NCBI RefSeq assembly: GCF_012524165.2
Contig: NZ_JABACJ020000026.1
Span: forward strand, 1 to 64,000
From: Faecalicatena faecalis
GTDB taxonomy: Bacteria; Bacillota; Clostridia; Lachnospirales; Lachnospiraceae
Length of the DNA stretch: 64,000 nucleotides
Direction: 5' to 3'
Part shown: one piece after another, positions 17,108 to 23,931 of the stretch
Layout: every line of letters starts with the position of its first letter
Numbering within the stretch: position 1 is the first letter of the stretch
Made by a program: the position numbers and the translations under genes
The notes under the pieces: model-generated
Seen by the model: only the letters and a program-made list of their open reading frames with translations
What the model was told of the DNA's origin: nothing
Databases searched by the model: none

Positions 17108-17494
17108 ATGGAAAGAAAAACGAATAAGGGACGTGAGGCGGAAGGAAAGGCAGTCTGGATCTTGAAAGCTCTCCTGTGTGCTTATGTAGTGACCGGAATC
17201 CTTCTGCTTCTTTTGACCCTGCTGCTGTATAAAATGAATCTGGATGAAGGAAAGGTGACGGGCGGAATTGTTGCGATTTATGTGGTGTCCACCTTTGTCG
17301 GAGGTTTTGTGGCAGGGAAACTTGCAAAAGTCAGAAAATTTGCCTGGGGACTGACCATAGGAATTTTATATTTTGGACTTCTGCTTCTGATCTCCCTTGG
17401 AGTATACAGGACTCTTCAGGGCAGTGGAGCGAATGTACTGACGACCTTTCTTCTCTGCGCAGGAGGCGGGATGCTGGGCGGTATGGTATCTTGA
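17108..17494 (+). CDS. TIGR04086 family membrane protein
   Basis: A 128-residue membrane protein with four hydrophobic segments (about 18-40, 50-72, 80-98, 103-126) and small-residue-rich stretches such as TFVGGFVAGKLAKVRKFAWG and GGGMLGGMVS. This matches the TIGR04086/YrzE-type family, which in Clostridia typically sits beside the SCIFF peptide and its maturase. Its role is unknown. GAGGAGGT lies 5 nt before the ATG. It is 66 nt downstream of spoVT and 153 nt upstream of the SCIFF gene, which has its own promoter. Confidence 0.8.
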   Translation: MERKTNKGREAEGKAVWILKALLCAYVVTGILLLLLTLLLYKMNLDEGKVTGGIVAIYVVSTFVGGFVAGKLAKVRKFAWGLTIGILYFGLLLLISLGVYRTLQGSGANVLTTFLLCAGGGMLGGMVS

Positions 17495-17575
17495 GGGGAA
17501 AACAGACATGGATTTTGGCTATGACCAAAAGATTTTAGAACATTTTGCATTCATCTTGGTTCATGAAAAAAACAC

Positions 17576-17604
17576 TTTAAAAACTGTATGCTCTGTGCTA
17601 TAAT
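17576..17604 (+). promoter_or_regulatory. promoter of the SCIFF precursor gene
   Basis: TTTAAA (17576-17581), a 17-nt spacer and TATAAT (17599-17604) preceded by TG, an extended -10. It is 43 nt upstream of the SCIFF start. Confidence 0.6.
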
Positions 17605-17647
17605 GTTACGAGGTAAATACAAGCATGAAGAATAGGAGGAGAGAACC

Positions 17648-17791
17648 ATGAAACACATCAAAACATTGAATACACAGACTTTGAACAATACAGTTAAAAA
17701 GGGCGGCTGCGGAGAATGCCAGACATCCTGCCAGTCAGCATGCAAGACTTCCTGCACAGTAGGAAACCAGACTTGCGAACATAAGAAATAA
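17648..17791 (+). CDS. SCIFF six-cysteine ranthipeptide precursor (47 aa)
   Basis: A 47-residue ribosomally made peptide precursor, MKHIKTLNTQTLNNTVKKGG as leader and then six cysteines at residues 21, 24, 28, 32, 36 and 43 (CGECQTSCQSACKTSC ... C). This is the SCIFF family (six cysteines in forty-five residues), nearly universal in Clostridia. The partner radical-SAM enzyme adds a thioether bond between a Cys sulfur and a neighbouring residue (Thr in characterised SCIFF), giving a ranthipeptide. Biological role is unsettled; quorum or population signalling has been proposed. AGGAGG lies 8 nt before the ATG. A hairpin (17855-17880) separates it from the maturase gene. Confidence 0.97.
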   Translation: MKHIKTLNTQTLNNTVKKGGCGECQTSCQSACKTSCTVGNQTCEHKK

Positions 17792-17854
17792 GCTGCACAC
17801 ACAATCTAGTTACATAGGAATTACGTGACAGCAGAATAATGTAATGAACAATGA

Positions 17855-17880
17855 AAGGCAGCGACCTCGGCCGCTGCCTT
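17855..17880 (+). terminator. stem-loop (attenuator-type) between SCIFF precursor and maturase
   Basis: AAGGCAGCG (17855-17863) pairs perfectly with CGCTGCCTT (17872-17880) around an 8-nt loop. The tail is only weakly T-rich, so it probably lets part of transcription through or stabilises the short SCIFF message, favouring more precursor than enzyme. Confidence 0.65.
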
Positions 17881-17923
17881 ACGCTTGTTACTGGGGAGTG
17901 TTTCCGGCGGCAGGTGAATTAAG

Positions 17924-19366
17924 ATGAAAGTGGGGGTATCTGTTGTGATACATCAGTACCAGAATAATGGATATAACATTGTCCTGGATGTGAACAGTGG
18001 TTCTGTTCATGTGGTGGACAAGATTGCATATGATGTGATTGGGTGTCTGGAGGCTGAGAATTCCTTCCATACACCAGAGACTCTGCGTAAAGAGGAGACC
18101 TTTGAATCCCTTTGTAAGAACCTGGAGGGTACATATAATAAGGAAGAACTTGGTGAGGTCCTTGAGGCAGTGATCGAACTGACTGAGGCAGGACAGCTTT
18201 TTACGAGAGATATTTATGAAGATTATATTGGTGAAGTAAAGCAGAGGAAGACCGTTGTTAAGGCTCTTTGTCTGCATATTGCACATGACTGTAACCTGGC
18301 TTGCAAGTACTGTTTTGCAGAAGAAGGGGAATATCATGGAAGACGTGCCCTGATGTCCTATGAGGTCGGGAAGAAAGCATTGGATTTCCTGATTCAGAAT
18401 TCTGGGAACAGAAGGAATTTGGAAGTGGACTTTTTCGGTGGAGAGCCGCTGATGAACTGGCAGGTCGTAAAAGACTTGGTTGCATACGGAAGAGAGCAGG
18501 AAAAGCTCTACAATAAGCACTTCCGTTTTACCTTGACGACGAACGGAGTCCTGTTAAATGATGAGGTCCAGGAATTTGTCAACAAAGAGATGGATAATGT
18601 AGTCTTAAGTCTTGACGGACGAAAGGAAGTCAATGATAAGATGCGTCCATTTAGGAACGGCAAGGGAAGCTATGATCTGATCGTGCCGAAGTTCCAGAAG
18701 CTGGCCAAGAGCCGCAATCAGGAGAAGTATTATATCAGGGGAACATTTACAAGAGACAATCTAGACTTTTCAAATGATGTCATGCATTTTGCAGAGCTGG
18801 GATTCAAACAGATTTCGATAGAACCGGTCGTTGGTGAGGACACGGACCCCTATGCAATCAGGGAAAGCGACTTGCCGCAGATTTTCAGGGAATATGACAT
18901 TCTTGCAAAGACGATGGTGGAAAGAGAGCGAAAAGGAGAAGGATTTACCTTTTTCCATTTCATGCTGGATTTGGAAGGCGGGCCATGCGTAGCGAAGCGT
19001 CTGTCAGGCTGTGGATCGGGTACAGAGTATCTGGCCGTGACTCCGTGGGGGGATTTGTATCCATGTCATCAGTTCGTTGGGGATGAGAAGTTCTTGATGG
19101 GAAATGTGGAGGAAGGCATCACGAAGCCTGAGATTGCAGATGAGTTCAGAAGCTGCAGTGTCTATTCCAAGGAGAAATGCAGGAATTGTTTCGCAAGGTT
19201 CTATTGCAGCGGGGGCTGCATGGCAAACTCTTACAAGTTCCACAATACCATCCACGATACTTACGATGTAAGCTGCGAGATGGAGCGGAAGCGCGTGGAG
19301 TGTGCGATTATGATAAAGGCTGCATTGGCAGATGAAGAAAGGAAAGAGACTCATGAAGAAAAGTAA
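17924..19366 (+). CDS. scfB: thioether cross-link-forming SCIFF peptide maturase (radical SAM/SPASM)
   Basis: A 480-residue radical SAM enzyme that installs the thioether in the SCIFF peptide encoded 133 nt upstream. An N-terminal RRE-like peptide-binding region (about 1-100) precedes the radical SAM core with CNLACKYC (Cys 123, 127, 130, for the SAM-binding 4Fe-4S cluster). The C-terminal SPASM region (about 345-465) carries further cluster cysteines in CVAKRLSGCGSGTEYL, DLYPCHQFVG, CRNCFARFYCSGGC and DVSCEMERKRVEC. AGGTGAATTAAG precedes the ATG. Its last 14 bp overlap secDF, a neighbour order conserved across Clostridia. Confidence 0.96.
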   Translation: MKVGVSVVIHQYQNNGYNIVLDVNSGSVHVVDKIAYDVIGCLEAENSFHTPETLRKEETFESLCKNLEGTYNKEELGEVLEAVIELTEAGQLFTRDIYEDYIGEVKQRKTVVKALCLHIAHDCNLACKYCFAEEGEYHGRRALMSYEVGKKALDFLIQNSGNRRNLEVDFFGGEPLMNWQVVKDLVAYGREQEKLYNKHFRFTLTTNGVLLNDEVQEFVNKEMDNVVLSLDGRKEVNDKMRPFRNGKGSYDLIVPKFQKLAKSRNQEKYYIRGTFTRDNLDFSNDVMHFAELGFKQISIEPVVGEDTDPYAIRESDLPQIFREYDILAKTMVERERKGEGFTFFHFMLDLEGGPCVAKRLSGCGSGTEYLAVTPWGDLYPCHQFVGDEKFLMGNVEEGITKPEIADEFRSCSVYSKEKCRNCFARFYCSGGCMANSYKFHNTIHDTYDVSCEMERKRVECAIMIKAALADEERKETHEEK

Positions 19367-21581
19367 AGGTATTATCAGCCTGATTCTGACCGTAGCATTG
19401 GTTGCTCTTCTGGGATTTACGACCGTGGTCGGTTTCGGGAAGACTGGCTCAGGCGCCGCTAAGAACATCAAGCTTGGCCTTGACCTTGAGGGTGGTGTCA
19501 GCATCACATACCAGGTAAAAGGGGACACACCTTCGCAGGAGGATATGGACGATACGATCTATAAGCTGCAGAGACGTGTGGAGCAGTACAGCACAGAAGC
19601 CACTGTATATCAGGAAGGTGAAGACCGTATCAGTATCGAGATTCCCGGAGTCAAGGATGCCAATAAGATCCTCGATGAACTGGGACAGCCAGGATCTCTG
19701 TATTTTATCAGGGAAAAGGACAGCGACGGGAATGCGAACTATAGTGTAGGTTCTGATGGAAAGTATCATTTGGACAAGACGATCGATGAATTGAAAGAAG
19801 ATGGTTCTATCGTCCTGACTGGAACGGATGTCAAGAATGCACAGGCAGCTACATCTCAGGACGAGATGAAGAATAAGAAGAACATCGTTCAGTTGTCATT
19901 TACAAAAGAGGGAACCGAGAAGTTCGCGGCTGCGACAAAAGAAGCAGCAGGGAAAGAGACCATTGCCATCTATTACGATGGGGAATTGGTCAGTGTACCG
20001 AATGTTGAAAATGAGATCAAAGACGGAGAGGCACAAATTACCGGAAGCATGAGCTTTGAAGATGCAGATCAGCTTGCATCCACGATCCGTATCGGTGGAT
20101 TGAGCCTGGAACTGGAAGAGCTCCGTTCTAACGTAGTTGGAGCACAGCTTGGTGAAGAGGCTATCAGCACCAGCTTAAAGGCAGGTGCGATTGGACTTGC
20201 GATCGTGTTTATCTTTATGTGTTTTGTATATCTGCTGCCTGGATTTGCAGCAAGTATTGCACTGGTAATTTATACCGGACTGATTCTTGTACTTTTAAAT
20301 GCATTTGATATTACATTGACACTGCCTGGTATTGCAGGTATCATCCTTGGCATTGGTATGGCAGTGGATGCGAATGTTATCATTTTCGCCAGAGTGCGTG
20401 AGGAGCTGACAGCAGGAAAATCCGTAAGAGCATCTTTAAATGCAGGTTTCCACAAAGCAATGTCAGCCATCCTGGATGGGAATATTACGACCTTGATCGC
20501 GGCAGCAGTGCTGTGGCTCAAGGGAAGCGGTACAGTAAAAGGATTCGCACAGACACTTGCTCTTGGTATTGTAGTTTCTATGTTCACTGCACTGGTAATC
20601 ACACGTGTGATAGTCTACGCATTCTATGCAGTGGGCATCCGTAACCCGAAAGTGTATGGGCGTGTGAAACCAGAAAGAAAACCAATTGATTTCTTAGGAA
20701 AGAAAAAAGTTTTCTTTGCGGTTTCTATTGCGGTTATTTTAGTTGGTTTTGTCTTCATGGGAATCAACGGCGGCCAGGGAAAAGGCATTTTGAACTACAG
20801 CCTGGAATTCAAGGGCGGTACTTCCACAAATGTAACATTTGATCAGGATTACAGCCTGGAAGAAATCGATAAAAATATCGTACCTCTGATTGAGGAGGCA
20901 ACGGGAGATAATAATGTTCAGGTTCAGAAGGTAGAAGGAACCAATCAGGTGATCTTTAAGACACAGGCTCTGGAATTGGACAAGCGTGAAGCATTCAATA
21001 AAGCAATGACCGATAACTTCAAAGTGAATGAGGATGAGATCACAACGGAGAATATTAGTTCTACGGTAAGCTCTGAGATGAGACAGGATGCGATCGTAGC
21101 TGTCCTCATTGCAACGGTCTGCATGCTGCTTTATATCTGGTTCCGTTTCAAGGATATCCGGTTTGCTACGAGTGCAGTACTGGCACTGCTCCATGATGTA
21201 CTGGTAGTACTCGCATTCTACGTCATTGCGAGAGTATCTGTCGGTAACACGTTCATTGCATGTATGCTGACGATTGTCGGTTACTCCATCAATGCTACCA
21301 TCGTTATCTTCGACCGTATCCGTGAGGAGATGAAGATGAAGAAACGCGGGGAAGAGCTAAGCGATCTGGTGAACAGATGTATCACTAAGACTTTGACACG
21401 TAGTATCTATACTTCATTGACGACATTTGTGATGGTTGCAGTATTGTTTATCATGGGTGTCAGCTCAATTAAAGAATTCGCACTGCCGCTGATGGTAGGT
21501 ATCATCTGCGGAGCTTACTCATCCGTATGTATCACAGGAGCCCTGTGGTATGTGATGAAGAAGAAGGTTGGGAAAAAATAA
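19353..21581 (+). CDS. secDF: protein translocase subunit SecDF (fused SecD-SecF)
   Basis: A 742-residue fused SecDF, which uses proton flow to help pull proteins out of the SecYEG channel. The SecD half (about 1-425) has KLGLDLEGGVSITYQV, P1 domain motifs and GLALAI-type membrane segments with GIGMAVDANVIIFARVREEL. The SecF half (about 440-740) has LEFKGGTSTNVTF, VGYSINATIVIFDRIREEM and a final six-helix bundle. Met 8 of the longest frame (ATG 19353) overlaps the scfB stop and has AAAGGA upstream; the ATG at 19332 lacks a ribosome site. Coupling to scfB translation is likely. The link to SCIFF suggests, but does not prove, a role in peptide export. Confidence 0.95.
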   Translation: MKKSKGIISLILTVALVALLGFTTVVGFGKTGSGAAKNIKLGLDLEGGVSITYQVKGDTPSQEDMDDTIYKLQRRVEQYSTEATVYQEGEDRISIEIPGVKDANKILDELGQPGSLYFIREKDSDGNANYSVGSDGKYHLDKTIDELKEDGSIVLTGTDVKNAQAATSQDEMKNKKNIVQLSFTKEGTEKFAAATKEAAGKETIAIYYDGELVSVPNVENEIKDGEAQITGSMSFEDADQLASTIRIGGLSLELEELRSNVVGAQLGEEAISTSLKAGAIGLAIVFIFMCFVYLLPGFAASIALVIYTGLILVLLNAFDITLTLPGIAGIILGIGMAVDANVIIFARVREELTAGKSVRASLNAGFHKAMSAILDGNITTLIAAAVLWLKGSGTVKGFAQTLALGIVVSMFTALVITRVIVYAFYAVGIRNPKVYGRVKPERKPIDFLGKKKVFFAVSIAVILVGFVFMGINGGQGKGILNYSLEFKGGTSTNVTFDQDYSLEEIDKNIVPLIEEATGDNNVQVQKVEGTNQVIFKTQALELDKREAFNKAMTDNFKVNEDEITTENISSTVSSEMRQDAIVAVLIATVCMLLYIWFRFKDIRFATSAVLALLHDVLVVLAFYVIARVSVGNTFIACMLTIVGYSINATIVIFDRIREEMKMKKRGEELSDLVNRCITKTLTRSIYTSLTTFVMVAVLFIMGVSSIKEFALPLMVGIICGAYSSVCITGALWYVMKKKVGKK

Positions 21582-21606
21582 ACGCGAGTAAAATGGCTGC
21601 GGGGGC

Positions 21607-21903
21607 GCGGAGTGGAGTCCTGACCGGGACCGCCCTCCGGCACTGTGCATGTCATTTCGAAAGCCGCACCGTTTGCGGAGTATTTCTAAAAGTAAAAATG
21701 GGAAAAAGAGAGGCACCGAGCCTATATGCCGAGAAATCTTGATGATTTCTTGGCAAGTAGGCCGCAGAATTACGCCGTTGTGCGGCGAATTCTGACCTCT
21801 CTTTTTTCCATTTTTGCTTTAAGAAATTCTAGCGCTCACTTTAAGGCTATTCGAAATGACATGCACAGTGCCGGGGACAGTCCCGGTCAGGACTCCACTC
21901 CGC
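21607..21903. repeat. 297-bp foldback element A (candidate structured RNA), upstream of recJ
   Basis: An imperfect palindrome without a credible gene. The outer stem pairs 21607-21630 with 21880-21903 (24 of 24) and 21639-21661 with 21850-21872 (23 of 23), with a small internal loop between. Next comes an asymmetric internal loop: 21662-21681 on the left, which contains a mini-hairpin CCGCACCGTTTGCGG, and 21828-21849 on the right, with GCTCACTTTAAGGC. The inner stem pairs 21682-21713 with 21796-21827. At the tip are two hairpins, 21720-21762 and 21765-21794. The left edge is preceded by GGGGGC and the right edge is followed by TGTGTGCATCCAG. The plan is the same as element B at 38038-38340 although the stems differ. 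It could be a noncoding RNA, a foldback/MITE-like element or a regulatory leader for recJ. Confidence 0.8.
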
Positions 21904-21950
21904 TGTGTGCATCCAGACTGTAATTTTTTTCAACGGGACGCCGGTGGAGA

Positions 21951-22011
21951 AGACGGATGTGTGTTCTTTTTGGGGAACGGCGTGTCCTTTTTATTGGGGA
22001 CGGAGGGAAAA
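21951..22011 (+). repeat. degenerate tandem GGGGACGG...TTTTT units
   Basis: Three decayed copies of about 24 bp: 21951-21971, 21972-21995 (GGGGAACGGCGTGTCC then TTTTTATT) and 21996-22011 (GGGGACGG...). A related string occurs at 9611-9625. The core GGGGACGGCGTGTCC can itself fold into a short hairpin followed by T's. The rest of the recJ leader (22012-22076) holds a TTGACA at 22016 without a convincing -10 at normal spacing. Confidence 0.45.
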
Positions 22012-22076
22012 GGGATTGACAGGGGGAGGGGGATGTGGAAAAATGATTATGATATGTGTACGGAGGAGGAGATTAG

Positions 22077-23789
22077 GTGGAAAAGTGGTTTGTTTCTATG
22101 AAGAAGGCGGATTTTAATGGGATTGGGAAGCGGTATGGGGTTTCTCCGATTCTGGCGCGGTTGATTCGGAACAGGGATATGGTTTCGGATGAGGAGATTG
22201 GATTTTATTTGAATGGAACGATTGCAGATCTTTTTGATGGTATGCTGATGAAGGATATGGATAAGGCGGTGGAGATTCTGGCGGAGAAGATCCGTGAGGG
22301 GGCGCCGATCCGGGTAATCGGGGATTATGATATAGATGGGGTGAACGCGACTTATGTATTGCAGCAGGGAATTTCCAGGCTGGGGGGCGAGGTGGATACG
22401 GACATTCCAGACAGAATCAAGGATGGGTACGGACTGAACCGGATGCTGATCGACCGGGCCTTGGATGACGGAATCGATACGATTATTACCTGTGATAATG
22501 GAATCGCAGCTATGGATGAGATTGCTTATGGAAAGAAGATGGGACTTACGGTAATCGTGACGGATCATCACGAGGTGCCCTATCTGGATGCAGGGGGAGA
22601 GCGTGAATATCTGATGCCCCAGGCGGATGCGGTAATTGATCCTCACAGGCCGGACTGTGAATATCCGTTCAAAGGGCTCTGCGGCGCTGCGGTAGCTTAT
22701 AAGCTGGTGGAGGCTCTTTATGAGGTGATGCAGCGGGATGTGGACGATGTAGATGATCTGATGGAAAATGTGGCGATTGCTACGGTCGGGGATGTGATGG
22801 ACCTGGTGGGCGAGAACCGTATTTTTGTAAAACAGGGGCTTGAGATGCTGAAAAGGACTAGCAATCATGGGCTGAAAGCTTTGATGGAATGTACTGGTGT
22901 GCCTGTGGACAGGCTGTCGGCATATCATATCGGGTTTGTCTTAGGGCCATGTATCAATGCGAGCGGACGTCTGGATACGGCAAAGCGGGCCTTGGATCTG
23001 CTGAATGCACCGAACCGCAGGGAAGCGGTGATGCTGGCGGAGGATCTGAAAGCGCTGAATGACAGCCGCAAGGAGATGACGGAAAAGGGCGTGGAGCAGG
23101 CGGTGGAGCAGATTGAAAATACATCGCTGAAAGAGGACCAGGTACTTGTTGTATATCTGCCGGACTGCCATGAGAGTATAGCTGGGATCATTGCGGGAAG
23201 AATCAAAGAGAGATATTATCGTCCGACCTTTGTGTTAACTGCAGGGGAGGAGGGGGTAAAAGGTTCAGGACGCTCGATCGAAGCCTATAATATGTTCGAG
23301 GAAATGTGTAAGTGCCGGGCTCTTTTTACTAAGTTCGGAGGACATAAGCTGGCAGCCGGACTCTCCCTGGAGGAGGAAAATGTAGGTCGCTTCAGGGAAG
23401 TGATCAATGAACTGGCTCACCTGTCTAAGGAAGATCTTTTGCCGAAGGTCTCTATTGATATGCAGCTCCCCCTCCCTTATGTGACAGAAGAACTGGTGTC
23501 GGAGTTAGAACTTTTGGAACCATTTGGAAAGGGGAACACAAAACCGCTTTTTGCAGAAAAGAACCTGCGTGTGATCAGTCCGAGGATTATTGGGAAGAAC
23601 CAGAATGTTCTAAAGTTCAAGGTTCAGGATCAGCAGGGGAATCAGATGGAAGCAATCTACTTCGGAGATGCGGCCGCATGTATGGAATATATGCGTGGAA
23701 AAGAGAATATGTCCTTTACTTTTTATCCTTCTGTAAATGAATATATGGGTAACCGGACGCTGCAAATTACGGTCGTAAATTACCAATAG
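22077..23789 (+). CDS. recJ: single-stranded-DNA-specific exonuclease RecJ
   Basis: A 570-residue DHH-family 5'-3' exonuclease for single-stranded DNA, used in recombination and mismatch repair. Motifs in order: VIGDYDIDGVNATYVL (motif I Asp pair, about residue 83), ITCDNG, VTDHHEVP (DHH, about 163), NASGRLDTAKRALDLL (about 300), the DHHA1 part with GSGRSIEAYNMF and FGGHKLAAGLSL, and a C-terminal OB-like part with FGKGNTKPLF. The GTG at 22077 follows GGAGGAGGAGATTAG, making it the likely start. Length is normal for Clostridia. A terminator follows at 23805. Confidence 0.93.
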   Translation: MEKWFVSMKKADFNGIGKRYGVSPILARLIRNRDMVSDEEIGFYLNGTIADLFDGMLMKDMDKAVEILAEKIREGAPIRVIGDYDIDGVNATYVLQQGISRLGGEVDTDIPDRIKDGYGLNRMLIDRALDDGIDTIITCDNGIAAMDEIAYGKKMGLTVIVTDHHEVPYLDAGGEREYLMPQADAVIDPHRPDCEYPFKGLCGAAVAYKLVEALYEVMQRDVDDVDDLMENVAIATVGDVMDLVGENRIFVKQGLEMLKRTSNHGLKALMECTGVPVDRLSAYHIGFVLGPCINASGRLDTAKRALDLLNAPNRREAVMLAEDLKALNDSRKEMTEKGVEQAVEQIENTSLKEDQVLVVYLPDCHESIAGIIAGRIKERYYRPTFVLTAGEEGVKGSGRSIEAYNMFEEMCKCRALFTKFGGHKLAAGLSLEEENVGRFREVINELAHLSKEDLLPKVSIDMQLPLPYVTEELVSELELLEPFGKGNTKPLFAEKNLRVISPRIIGKNQNVLKFKVQDQQGNQMEAIYFGDAAACMEYMRGKENMSFTFYPSVNEYMGNRTLQITVVNYQ

Positions 23790-23804
23790 CTATGTGATGG
23801 ACGC

Positions 23805-23832
23805 AAAATTGGCGGTTTTACGCCATTTTTCT
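23805..23832 (+). terminator. Rho-independent terminator after recJ
   Basis: AAAATTGGCG (23805-23814) pairs with CGCCATTTTT (23821-23830), loop GTTTTA, ending in a T run. Confidence 0.75.
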
Positions 23833-23844
23833 GGATGAAATAGT

Positions 23845-23872
23845 TTGAAAATCACAAAAATGATGGTATACT
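23845..23872 (+). promoter_or_regulatory. promoter of rsh
   Basis: TTGAAA (23845-23850), 16-nt spacer, TATACT (23867-23872), placed between the recJ terminator and the rsh start. Confidence 0.65.
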
Positions 23873-23931
23873 TAGGAGTATGAAAATTAGGATAGAGAGA
23901 AATTATACGGTAGAGGAAAGGGGGAATTGAT

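Noticed and set aside
21607-21903. Element A as a retron or group II intron
   Set aside because: No reverse transcriptase gene is near and no domain V-like hairpin is visible. The layout is a single long foldback with two tips.
21527-22117. Several open frames (71, 65, 81 and 70 codons) across foldback element A and the recJ leader
   Set aside because: They follow the arms of the palindrome, have no good ribosome site and give low-complexity or mirror-like products. The nucleic acid structure explains the sequence better.
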